The translations under genes were made by a program, and so were the position numbers. Below, in pieces: positions 54,555 through 64,000 of a DNA stretch of 64,000 bases; within the stretch, counting starts at the first letter, position 1; each line of letters starts with the position of its first letter. The stretch covers positions 2,381,632-2,445,631 of the forward strand of contig VZQC01002907.1 in NCBI GenBank assembly GCA_009823505.1. Direction: 5' to 3'. The notes beneath the pieces are model-generated. The model searched no databases and was not told where the DNA came from. It was given only the letters and a program-made list of their open reading frames with translations. This DNA is from Rhizomys pruinosus (taxonomy: Eukaryota; Chordata; Mammalia; Rodentia; Spalacidae).

Positions 54555-54990
54555 TTTGAGAATTTTAAACACATTTCCAATGAAATCTATTTCTCCCTTC
54601 CCCCTCTAAGTCTTCCTATAACCCCCTAATGTGCCCCCTCCTAATAATGTATCTTTTTTAAGTAATCCACTAAGTCCACTTAGTGCCACTGTGTGCAAGG
54701 GTGAGGACATCCACTGGAGCCTGGGAAACTGACCAATGGCCACATTCCCAATAGAGAATGACTCTCCCTCTCCCAGTACCTATCCATTGCCAATAGCTCC
54801 ACAGTATGGGGTGAGGCCTTGAAATCACTGACTCCATCTGTGGTGGGATTTTGGCCAGCTTGATAGCGTGCGGGTGTGCAGACAGCCATGGCCACTGTGG
54901 GTGAGTTCACAGCTTGATAATGTGTGGGTGTGTGGACAGCCATGGCTGCTGTCAGTGAGCTCATAGCTGTCATAGCTATGTTGTGTCCAA
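54555..54990 (-). mobile_element. L1 3' UTR, antisense, first of two
   Basis: 'acatccactggagcctggga' and 'gattttggccagcttgatag'. A local 60-bp block ('gggtgtg-gacagccatgg') occurs twice at about 54870-54950. Confidence 0.65.
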
Positions 54991-55004
54991 AAAACTTCTT
55001 TCTA

Positions 55005-55640
55005 AATTTTTTTTAATTTTTGAAAATTTCATGAGTCCTCTCTTTACATCATTTCTACCCCTTCCTATCACCCTCAACTCTTCCATGTCTTTCCCCACTC
55101 CCTGTCAATTTCATGACCCCTTCATTCATATATATATATATATATATATAATATATATATATGCTGATATATTAGAGAGAGAGAGAGAGAGAGAGAGAGT
55201 CCATTTAGTGGTATTGTGTGTGCATGTGTTTCGTGCCGACCACTTGGGACTGGGTAACCTATCAGGGAGCTCGTCCCTGGAGAAAACAGCTTCTCCTTCC
55301 CGCAGCAGCCATTGATTGCCTGTAGTTCTCCATCTAGAGGTGGGACCTTATGAAACTTCATCCACACTGGCATGTCGACTTGTTCTGTGGTAATGCAGAT
55401 CTTGCTAGGCCACGGTATTGTGGAGATTTCGTGGGTGCAGCTTCATGTTGTGTATCGAAGACACTATCCGCCAGTAAGCATTTTGGTTCTCAGACTCTTA
55501 TAACCTTTCTACCATGTTCCTTGAGCCTTCTATGTAGGGTTACACTGTACATGTACCACCTGGGGGTAGGCACCCCACACTCACTTATTCTCTGTGTTTT
55601 CGCTAGTTGTGGAACTTCATAATAGACTCCCACAAGTTGT
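55005..55640 (-). mobile_element. L1 3' UTR, antisense, second of two
   Basis: It restarts at the 3' end ('gaaaatttcatgagtcctct') and runs through 'gtgggaccttatgaaac' to 'cttattctctgtgttttcgc'. A (TA)n(GA)n tract interrupts it at 55129-55199. Two 3' ends in the same direction mean two separate insertions or a tandem duplication. Confidence 0.65.
55129..55199. repeat. (TA)n(GA)n compound microsatellite
   Basis: About 34 bp of TA-type and 26 bp of GA-type repeats inside the L1 3' UTR. Confidence 0.95.
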
Positions 55641-56073
55641 CCTCTGACTTTTACACACATGTCATGAAACATGACCCACATCTACCCCCTACAATAATTA
55701 AATAAATAAATAAGTGAAAAATGAGTCAAGACTGCAAACTCCTAAAAGCATGTTGTATTCCTACTTCACACAATGATGTATTTTCATTGCTTAGTATAGT
55801 GTCTAGCAAATGGTCAGTGTTCAGACAAGAATTATAGGCAGAATAGTAAAGTTTCTTTAAAACTTGTCACCTATTTCTATTGGTGGTGATGAATAAAAAG
55901 TAGCAAAAGGTTTTGGGGGGGAAAGAAAGCAAGCAAGGAAAAGATTAACAAAATCTCTTTTCTGTTCAGGGATCTAATGTAGGAAGTTACTTGAATAACC
56001 AAGTATCCATGCCAAATAGAACAGCACCCTGGTCATTCTCAAGCAGGAAAAGGGGCATGGTGAAAGGGGGCTG
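55641..56073. other. Single-copy sequence
   Basis: Nothing recognised; short A-rich stretches. Confidence 0.4.

Positions 56074-56112
<39 letters not shown>
56074..56112. repeat. (TG)n microsatellite
   Basis: About 18 TG units. Confidence 0.95.
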
Positions 56113-56114
<2 letters not shown>

Positions 56115-56115
<1 letters not shown>

Positions 56116-56512
56116 AGTCAGCAGGAAATAGCACTGGGGACATGGCTTAGCTACAGCTGGGCTGTGCGGCAGCAATTTGGCTGACAATTTCTTTCTATGT
56201 TTCAGCATAATTGAATTAGCATCCATGGAGACCATCTCCCAGACATCCGACAATGTAATACGGTGGAGAAGGACGGCAATTCATCCGGCATTACGAGGGA
56301 TTGAATCACCATCCAATCCTGCACCTCTCCTCACTGCTATGTGTGTACTCGTTAGAGGAAATTAGGTGGAGGCGACAAGCCTGGGAACAATTAAAATCTT
56401 CTCACTTGGCTGATTGCCAACAGTGGTGTCAAGTCCCCCTGATGGACTGTCAGGCTTGCTCAGCTAGTGCACAAAATCTTCTGGATCTGCTTCCAAATTT
56501 TGGAATGAAATA
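56115..56512. promoter_or_regulatory. Single-copy island, candidate conserved element
   Basis: Repeat-free, with more CpG than its surroundings ('catccgacaatgtaatacgg', 'ttcatccggcattacgagg') and factor-like words: 'tttggctgaca' (NFI half-site type), 'cataattgaattagc' (homeodomain type), 'catccatggagacc' (X-box-like half) and 'gggaacaattaaaatc'. A 70-codon frame ends here (56301-56513) without support. It could be a conserved enhancer, or an exon of unknown type. Needs alignment. Confidence 0.3.
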
Positions 56513-56527
56513 GAAATGCACTGTGCC

Positions 56528-56777
56528 AGGGCTGGAGAGATAGCCTAGTGGTTAAGAACGCCGACCGCTCTTGCAGAGGACCCGGGTTCGATCCCCAGCA
56601 CCCACATGGCGGCCGAGAACCGTCTGAAACTCCAATTCCAGGAGAACTCCAGTTCCAGGAGAATCCGACACTGTCTTCTGATCTCCGCGGCATTGCACGA
56701 CACGGGTGCACAGACTTGCATGCAGACAGTACATTCATACACATACAGAAATAAATAAAAATTAAAAAAAAAAAAAA
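56528..56777 (+). mobile_element. B3-like SINE, long form, full length, 15-bp TSD
   Basis: The cleanest copy: head 'ggctggagagatagcctagt', canonical B box 'ggttcgatccc', both 17-bp units, and an A tail ending in about 14 A. Identical 'gaaatgcactgtgcc' flanks it at 56513-56527 and 56778-56792. Near-consensus sequence, intact Pol III boxes and perfect flanks indicate recent insertion. Confidence 0.95.
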
Positions 56778-56792
56778 GAAATGCACTGTGCC

Positions 56793-57894
56793 TGAGAGGA
56801 GGATTCAGAAAGAAGACATACAGAGACAGCCAGGGTATGAACCAATTAGAACACCATCGTGATAGACAGTATCAAGACCAAGTGTCATGGAGTTCAGGCC
56901 AAATGGGAAGGGGTACTTCTCAAGACAGTTTGAAGCTAATAGAGCTGGATGGCAAGTCAAAGTCTAGGGCCAGGAAAGCAGCACCCAGGTTTGAATCCAA
57001 GAGACTAGTTAAGGGTTGGCAGTGGGAGTACTGGAAACAACATAGACTGAGTACTGGAGAACAGCAGTGAGCAGATGACACAGAGTGGCTGTCATGAACA
57101 TCAAGAGAATGATGTATTGAAGGTACTTGGAGGCAGGGGGTGACCACTTATAGGATGATGTTTCATTGGCTGCAAGGGATGACTAATGGCAGCTGAGGAG
57201 GAAGGTGGTATGAAGGAAAGAGCAGAATTTAGGACTGATAGGACCTGGAAGCTGAATCTGCTCCTACAAATATCATGGATAAACCACTTCTCGGATCGTC
57301 TTCTTCCTTGCTGGAGAAAATAAGACAACTTCTTGGCAAGGTAGGAGAGGAGGAGGATTTACAAGGGACCAGAGGTATTATATGAATAAACAAGACTTTG
57401 TCCTGGTTCGGTTGCTCTAGAAGGGAACCCTTAGATAAGGGTTGAAGTGAGTATTCATGACCATCTCTGCTGCCCATGTTAAATGCGACATGGTGTCTCA
57501 GTTGGGCTTGGTTCCCTAAAGAAAACCAAGAACCATACGGCTTGGAGTATCAAGTTTTCTGATGTTTTAAAGTAAAATACTCTCCAAATGACTGACAAAG
57601 AAGATAAGTAAAAACTGTTTCATTTAGTCCTACCCTAAGCCTTTCATCTAATTTGAGAGTCTCTAAAGGTTGAAGTCAGACTGGAAAGGAATTGGAAGGA
57701 AGATTTCATAAGAGCCAATGGAGTTTCTCTCCCAAGCCCTAAGAGCTAGAAAAGGAATATCCTCGGAAAAAGAAATCCAAACTGGGGGTGTGTGAGAGAT
57801 GCTTTTGCTAATCCTCTGGAAATGTGTATACTAAGAACCTGTGGTAATAGACAGGCTATAAAAAAAAGCATGGCCAGACATGTCACAGATCATT
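56793..57894. other. Single-copy sequence
   Basis: No recognised repeat or coding signal. Overlapping frames of 75-82 codons on the minus strand are unsupported. Confidence 0.4.
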
Positions 57895-57985
57895 ACTAGG
57901 GAGTTAGAAGCACAGCTCAATGGTAGGCATACTTGTCTGCAACATGTAAGGTTTTGGATTCAATACCAAGCTCTGAAGGGAGGAA
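57895..57985 (+). mobile_element. ID-like SINE head
   Basis: 'agcacagctcaatggtaggc' and 'ggttttggattcaataccaa' correspond to the A and B boxes of a tRNA-derived ID element. Confidence 0.6.
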
Positions 57986-59419
57986 AAGAGGGATAGAGAG
58001 GGAAAACAGGAAAGCTATAGCACCACAGCGCCATGCTGGAGGGCTGTGAGCACCCAGGGTCCCCAGTGCAAAGCCATGTGTGCGCTGCATGCAGTGACTC
58101 CGGAGTGTTGCAGAATACAGCCGTGCTCTGTGTCTGGATACGCAGAGACATGAGAGCTTGAAAACCCTGGAGGAAAGCCTTTCCTCTAGCTTGTAAAAGA
58201 CTGTATCCCAGAAAACCAGGCAATCTTCTTTTTTTCTAATTTCTGCAGAGGTTTTCTTGTGTTCCAGACACCTCAAAGACAAGGTTCCAAAGTTCATACA
58301 GACTCTCAAAAGGAGAATGACAGTCTGCAGAGCTCAGCTTCTGGCAATCTTGAGAAGTAAGACCTCATTTTGATGCCTTCTCTCTTTCTACCGTGCCACT
58401 GACACTATGGGGAGGGAAGAGAGGGTGGCACTGTCGCTTGCTTGGGAAAGGCAAGACACCAGCTTGCACTGGTACTGCAAGCATATCCAGGAATAAGCTA
58501 TCCCCTTCAAAGCCATACACCAATAACCAACTTCCTCCAGCCAGAGCCTTTCTTGCAATGGTCTACTCAACTATGAATGCATCAATGGATTAATCTCTTG
58601 ATGAAGTTAGAGCCCAAATGATTCAGTCACTTCTCAAAAGCTCATAAGCTGGTAATCAAGCCTTTAAGCCATGAGACTTTCAGGAGCATTTTTGTAGATT
58701 AAACCTATGATAGATGCCAAAGACTTTTCTCTCGCCTACAAACAAGCAAGAGGCAGAAACAGCCTGTTCAACATTCACTCAGAAGGACCTGTCCTGTGGT
58801 TACTCACCAACCATAGGATTTGAGGACAAAAGTAGTTTTTATGGTTGTGCCACGTGGGTCCTCCTTTGCCATATGTAAATTATTCAGAGAAACTGTTACA
58901 TATGGAAGGCCTCTAAAAGCCATTTCATAAACTGTTAACCCTTCTTTGGAAAATGTACAGGCAAATGTATAACTAAAACTTCAGAGCTAAATCCAAGTAT
59001 TTCCACATGATCAGTCCAGAGCTGAACAGTACCTGGTCCAATTGCTTGTGCCCACATCAAAGTGCAAAGAACCATTTATCTGAGCTCATATCTCAGCTAG
59101 TGTGCCAAAATAGGTAGAACTTTCCATGCCACGGAGTTTGGGAATGTCTGCCTGGAGATCTCAGGTACTGAAAACTAAAATGAGAACTAAGACAGAGCTA
59201 TCTACACACATACCTTTCACTGCACTCTTTCCTTACCAGAAAGCAACAGGCATGTAGTGCTCTACTTAGATATGGTTCATAGTTCAGTAGGGAACTCCCA
59301 GAGGGCAGGACCTATGCCTCAACTTCCCTTTGAGCATGTGAGAAATAACCAGGGACCTAGGACAATAGTAGGACAATGAACTTTAGATTCCTACGCATCA
59401 GGCTTAGGACCTCAACTCT
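57986..59419. other. Single-copy sequence
   Basis: A 130-codon minus frame (57917-58309) overlaps the ID head and shows no domain. Confidence 0.4.
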
Positions 59420-59500
59420 GAGTGACCTTAGGAAGGTCACTTTGCCTCCCTGAACTTTGGTTTTCTCACACAAAATATGGAGATCAAATAAATCATAATC
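59420..59500 (+). mobile_element. MIR SINE remnant
   Basis: 'gtgaccttaggaaggtcact' then 'ctgaactttggttttctcac'. Confidence 0.65.
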
Positions 59501-59569
59501 TAGTTTGAGTGAAGTAGAACTCTATTTAATGTATTAATTAATAGTAACTGGGCCCCAGTGAAAAAAAGG

Positions 59570-59652
59570 AGTAATAATCATCACAATTATCACCACCTTC
59601 ACCACTATCCATCATCATCACTAACACCTGTATCATCATCGTCATCATCTCC
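59570..59652. repeat. (ATC)-rich tract
   Basis: Imperfect ATC/CACC trinucleotides. Confidence 0.75.
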
Positions 59653-59859
59653 ATTTAGCATCCTCTCATGTCTTCTTGGTTGTGCTCACTCAGTTTTTAG
59701 TTCTCTTAGCAAATTTACTAAAAAGTGATCATATTACTTCTCAACTGAAGGCATTTCCTATTTTGGTACAAATCCTTAGCTATGCAGTCTATGAACTTTG
59801 TCGAAGCTGAAAATACTTTTTTTCATTACCAGAGAAGATTATTTCCCTGTTGCTTCTGT

Positions 59860-60080
59860 CACATGCTCTAATTATGTATTCAGTACCTCTTCTGGAAATC
59901 TAATCACATGTGACATGCAGAATTTACACCCGAAGCCACCCTAGTCCCCACTAGGGCAAATGTAATTATTCATACAAACCCCAATTATCCAAGAGAACAG
60001 CTGTACCTTTTCTTTCAAGCCAATTTCCTCCAAATTGGTTTTCTACTCAGCAATTGACCCCACCCTGTTGCTCTCTCTGT
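59860..60080. promoter_or_regulatory. Single-copy island, candidate conserved element
   Basis: 'gcaaatgtaattattcatac' and 'accccaattatccaagag' are homeodomain/POU-like words in repeat-free DNA. No functional proof. Confidence 0.25.
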
Positions 60081-60664
60081 AAAATGGATCTGTAAAGTGC
60101 CCAAAGTGGGCTTCTCTCACCCACAGCACTGCTCAGTGACCAGAAAACCTGGATCATCTACACTGTGGCTTCCATAAACTTTTTCTATGTTACTGGAGGG
60201 AATTTGTGTCCCTGGTCCTTGGGGCAGCTAGTCAACAATGCATCCAGAATGGAATTGGTCATATTTGCTCTGTTGAGCAGGATTGACTGACTCTAGGATG
60301 CTCTTTGTGAGTTCTAGTCAAACATCATCATGGACAGCTGTGGGTTTCTGTGCTATTTTTAAGTATTTAACCTTTTTCAGGAATGGCAGAACAAGAGGAG
60401 GCTTTAAGGTGAGAGTTTGCAGGTGAAAGTGCTTGGGAACAAGGCTGGAAGAGAACAGCTGGGGGTGAAGCTGAAGCGACTGCAAGTGAAGGTGTCTGGG
60501 TACTATCCCCTAGATACCAGATAATGAGTGAGGGAATCATAACAGACAAGGCTGCCTTCTTCCTAACGTCTCAAGCAAATGACTGCATGTCAACAGTTGC
60601 ATTTCTAGCATCGAAGCCTCAAAGAATTAAAATGAAGAAATGAGAGAGGATCATGATGACAGCT
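60081..60664. other. Single-copy sequence
   Basis: Nothing recognised. Confidence 0.4.
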
Positions 60665-60800
60665 GCCAGTCACTAAAAACTGTGCTGGGTGCCGGGTGTC
60701 ACTCACTGTGTGTTTAACCCTCACAACACTCCAAGAAGTTGGTGTTATTCTTCCTTAGAGCTGGAAATGGAATCCAGAGAAGTGACTCTTCACTGTCCCT
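60665..60800 (-). mobile_element. MIR SINE remnant, antisense
   Basis: 'taaccctcacaacactccaa' and 'gaaatggaatccagagaagt' match antisense MIR. Confidence 0.6.
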
Positions 60801-61329
60801 CTGATCCTCTCTCTTCTTGTCTCCTGGCCACAGTGTTTTTGTCATCTGTCCAGTCTTCATTATTTACTCTGAGACCTGTGCCAGCCACCAGGTGGGTTAG
60901 AATTTAGTACTTAGGAAGAAGACAGGAAATGAGCCTGGGACAAAGAGTAATCACAGGTACACAGAGCATGAAGTCAGTACCAAGAAGCTTCTTTAAAAAA
61001 ATCAGGGTGCCAGGAAACCAAGGGGTACCTGGAAATTGCTCAAGGAAAACTCCCCCTTCATCTCATCTCCTTTCTGGTCCCGTTGTCACAGCAACAAGAG
61101 AAGCCTGTGAGGTGAAGGAGCAAGCTTTTTTTTTTTCCTACAAGGAAAAAAAAACCCTAAAAGGGTTTGAATAAACTCATCAGCCAGTGTACCCAAAGAG
61201 AGTCAGAAAGAAAAGTAGTGCCACAGCCCCTGGAATAAGGAGTGTCAACTAATCCTAACCAGTATGACATAAGCTCCCTAAGTCATAGGTTTTCAAAAAA
61301 GAAAAGGTCAAAGCAAAAGCAACAGTAAT
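60801..61329. other. Single-copy sequence
   Basis: A run of T and a run of A around 61127-61153 form a weak inverted repeat. Otherwise nothing. Confidence 0.4.
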
Positions 61330-61575
61330 ACAGAGTAAGTTATTTAATGCCCAGCCCCTTATAGGAGCTTCACATAGATTTGCCACTATAACCGTTACCC
61401 TATACAATGAAGAGGATTATAATCCTTATGTAGCAGATGGGCAATGTGAGGCACAGAGGGGTGAAGTTATTTTCCCAAGGACATATAGCTCAGAAAAAAA
61501 TGGAAGGACTGAAGTTGTAATCCGGACCTATTTGACTCAAGAGACTGTGTCTGAAGCTCTGTGCTATACCAGCCT
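61330..61575 (-). mobile_element. MIR SINE, antisense, nearly full length
   Basis: 'gggcaatgtgaggcacagag' and 'tttcccaaggacatatagct' trace the core; 'gaagctctgtgctatacc' marks the far end. Confidence 0.75.
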
Positions 61576-61784
61576 CCCATAGACCTTCAGCTACAAGCTC
61601 ACCTCACTTATCTGTGGGACTATGGGGTGGTTTCTGCTGCTCCAACCAAGGAGGGCCATAGCGGGGGAGAGTTGAGCAACAGGGAGGGGCCTCGTCCCAG
61701 CTGTTGGAAGAGAGGACCAGCAAGAGCAGGTCAGCAGGCGGAGAAGGGCAATGGGAGTGGAACAAGGAGATACATCCCATCTGA

Positions 61785-62060
61785 GATCTCCTGAGCCCAG
61801 CGGAAGGAAGAGGAGGAGACAGGTAGGAACTGGGTGCCTCCGCGAGCTGATTGTTGATCCTTTGGTCCTGCTGTCTTTGGTTTGATTGGTCTTTGTGGCT
61901 GTGAGGTTGGAGTTATCCTCCCAGCTGGGATTAAAGGTGTGGTCTTTGGCTTGATTGGATCTTGTGGCTGTGGGGGCGGAGTTATCCTCCCAGCCGGTAT
62001 TAAAGGCACGCTTGTGTGACTCTTGAGATTTGAGATCTCCTGAGGTTTTATTTTACACAT
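61785..62060 (+). mobile_element. L1 5' UTR monomer-like unit
   Basis: Same unit as 15130-15405 in opposite orientation. 'gagatctcctgag' occurs at both ends (about 61782 and 62033) and the 69-bp subrepeat 'ggagttatcc' at 61909 and 61978. It is not followed by L1 ORF1; instead an antisense L1 3' end lies 200 bp on. It could be a remnant of a rearranged L1 or a separate repeat that L1 captured. Confidence 0.5.
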
Positions 62061-62254
62061 AAATCTATAGACCCTGTTTCCCGCCATTCCCCCACCCCCC
62101 ATAGCTCAATTCTGGCTGCCAACTCATGCATTCTGCCAAACATGCTTTTCATCTCTTAGTCTTCTCAATATTTTCCATTGGAAATTGACTGTTTTGAGCA
62201 GAAGTTTCCTGTGTTCAGTCAGTTCTTTGATGCAGTCTTTTCTGTTTGTTGTTG

Positions 62255-64000
62255 TTTTGTTTTGTGGTTTCCAAATGCATTATGGCCCAACTGCTTTGTA
62301 CAAAGCTCAGGGGGCCCTACAACAGAAATACTTACAAACTGGGTAATTGGCACTAGCATCCAAATGAGGGGATAAACCATTCTCGTTTGTTTTTTCTGGA
62401 ACTGTGATACTGTCACTCAGCATGATGTCCTACAGCTCCAGCCATTTTCCTGCAAAGCTCGTGATGTCGTCTTTTTTACTGCTGCATAGAACTCCATTGT
62501 GTAGATGTAACACATTTTTTTATCCACTCTCTATTTAGTGGGCATTTAGGTTGGCCCACAGCTCCTTGCTATTGTGAAGAAGCGCATAAACAGGGCATGC
62601 ATGTATCTCGTGGTGACGTAAGTCTTGAGGGTACATACCCAGGAGTATGGCTGAGTCGGGTGACAAGTCATTCCAAGTCTTCCAAGGGTGTCTCCACACT
62701 GCTTTCCTAGTGGGGTACGAGTTTACATTCCCACCAGCAGTGGATATGAGTGTTCCCCTTTCCCCACAACCTCTCCAGCACTTGGTATCATTTGTGTTTT
62801 CTTGATCCTAGCCAGTCTTATTGGAGTAAGAGGATATCTTAAAGTGGTTTGCATTTTGCATGTCCGTAATGGATTAGTGATGTCGAACAGTTCGTGAGGA
62901 TGGTTTCTCAGACATCTCTATTCCTCACTGTGGAAGTCGCTGTTCAGTTCTTTGCTCCATCTATTGAGTGGGTCCATTTTGTTTTCTTTTTTCTTTGTTT
63001 TTTGAGTAGTTTAATATATGTCTGGGAAATCAATGCTTTGTCAGATGTATCTGCATGAAGGTTTCCTCCCCCCTGTGGGATTCTCTTCACTTCCTTGATG
63101 TGTTTCTCGTTTGATGTACAGAAGCTTTTTGAGTTTGTGAGGTTCCCATTTTCAGTTGTCGACCTTAATTCTTGTGCAGCGCGCTGTCTGATTTAGGAAG
63201 TCTTTTCCTATGCCTGTGTCTTTGTAGTCTGTTTGCCAACTGATTTCTTCTAATCACCTTCAGAGTTTGGGATTTCACGTTGAGGTCTTTAATCCATCTG
63301 GGAGTTACTTTTTGTACAGGGCGAGAGGTAGGGGTTTTAATTTCATTTTCTACATGGTGATCACAGTTTTTGCCAACACCACTTGTTGAAGATGCTGTCT
63401 TTTCTCCTGGTGGTTTTCTTGCGCCCCTGTCAATTATGAGGTGCTGAAATTGTGTATGTGCTCAGATTTGGGCTTTCGGTTTTTGTTCCATTGGTCAACA
63501 GGTCTGTTTTTGTGCCATACCAGCTTTTTTTATGACTATAAGCCCTGTAGTATAGTTGAAATCTGGTATAGAGATCCTTCCTGGTAGCTCTTTTCACTCG
63601 GGTTGAATTTGGTATTCCGGGGTTTTTGTTTTCCAAATGAATTTAAGAACTTTTGTTTCCAAGCCTGTGAAGAAACTCTTGGGGATTTTTGATTGGATTG
63701 CCGTTAAATCTATACAAGAGTTTTGTAAAATGGACATTTTTACAATGTTAATTTTCCCAATCCATGAGCATGGGGGTTTTCATCTTCTGAGGTCTTCTTC
63801 TTCAATTTCTTTCTTTAAGGGGTTTTAAAATTTTTGTGTAGAGGTCTTTGGTGTGTCCTTTGGTTAGGTTTGTTCCTGAGGTATTATATTGTTTTTGAGG
63901 CTATTGTAGTGGGAAGGTCTTTGAATTCTTTCTCCAGTTCTTTTTTGTTGGTGGTAAAGAAGGCCATTGATTTTTAAGGGTGATTTTTGTAGTCTGCATT
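62255..64000 (-). pseudogene. L1 ORF2 C-terminal half, antisense, continuing past the window
   Basis: Plus-strand antisense words: 'gctgcatagaactccattgt' (62482), 'gtacatacccaggagtatgg' (62631), 'ctttgtcagatgtatctgca' (63037) and 'tatactatagggct'-type text near 63540. On the minus strand a fragment at 63430-63636 reads ORF2-like. No frame exceeds 80 codons, so it is dead. The 5' part of the element lies beyond 64000. Confidence 0.8.

Noticed and set aside
56580..56600. tRNA gene-like B box in 'ggttcgatccc'
   Set aside because: It belongs to the tRNA-derived head of a SINE; no cloverleaf with a paired acceptor stem is present. The same applies to all other SINE heads.

Overview
This is mammalian nuclear DNA from a muroid (myodont) rodent. 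The evidence is dozens of rodent-specific SINEs (tRNA-derived B2/B3-type, 7SL-derived B1, composite B4/RSINE-type and ID-like heads), rodent L1 (Lx-like) fragments, MaLR-type LTR pieces, and the older eutherian background of MIR and MER5-type hAT elements. The dominant young SINE is a B3-like form with a 17-bp internal duplication. I do not associate this form with house mouse or rat consensus sequences, so I suspect another muroid lineage (a spalacid is one guess). The species cannot be fixed from the sequence alone.

I found no convincing host protein-coding exon, no tRNA, rRNA or snRNA gene, and no CpG-island promoter. The longest open frames (up to 178 codons) lie inside repeats or low-complexity DNA, or show no protein-like features. 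The only recognisable protein-coding remnants are L1 ORF1 and ORF2 pieces, all broken. The window therefore looks like intergenic or deep intronic sequence.

Layout. 1-6300: L1 3' UTR plus an ancient L1 segment, present twice as a direct duplication (1-1475 and 4872-6300). 6300-10090: mixed repeats, a perfect 26-bp hairpin and single-N gap 1. 10090-14020: a large imperfect inverted duplication with B3-like SINEs in its spacer. 14020-15440: 5' end of an antisense L1 (ORF1 start, A-rich leader, 5' UTR monomers). 15440-19830: an L1 ORF2 fragment used repeatedly as an insertion target by another L1, B1 and B3-like SINEs, and single-N gap 2. 19830-25770: mostly single-copy. 25769-27330: a textbook twin-primed L1 insertion. 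27400-40200: SINE-rich with single-copy islands. 40855-41870: an L1 3' UTR split by a complete solo LTR. 41870-54000: older, quieter sequence with MIRs. 54010-56800: MaLR LTR, two L1 3' UTR pieces and a recent B3-like SINE with a clean 15-bp target-site duplication. 56800-61330: largely single-copy. 61785-64000: an isolated L1 5' UTR monomer, then an antisense L1 ORF2 running off the window.

I did not find a new gene system. The most informative observations concern transposon history (twin priming, solo LTR with duplicated enhancer, SINE subfamily, SINE-derived minisatellite, L1 promoter monomers). Others concern possible assembly problems: the direct and inverted duplications have noisy, indel-rich copies, and there are two single-N joins, one of which visibly duplicates 76-77 bp. 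Several AT-rich single-copy islands could be conserved regulatory elements, but that needs cross-species alignment.
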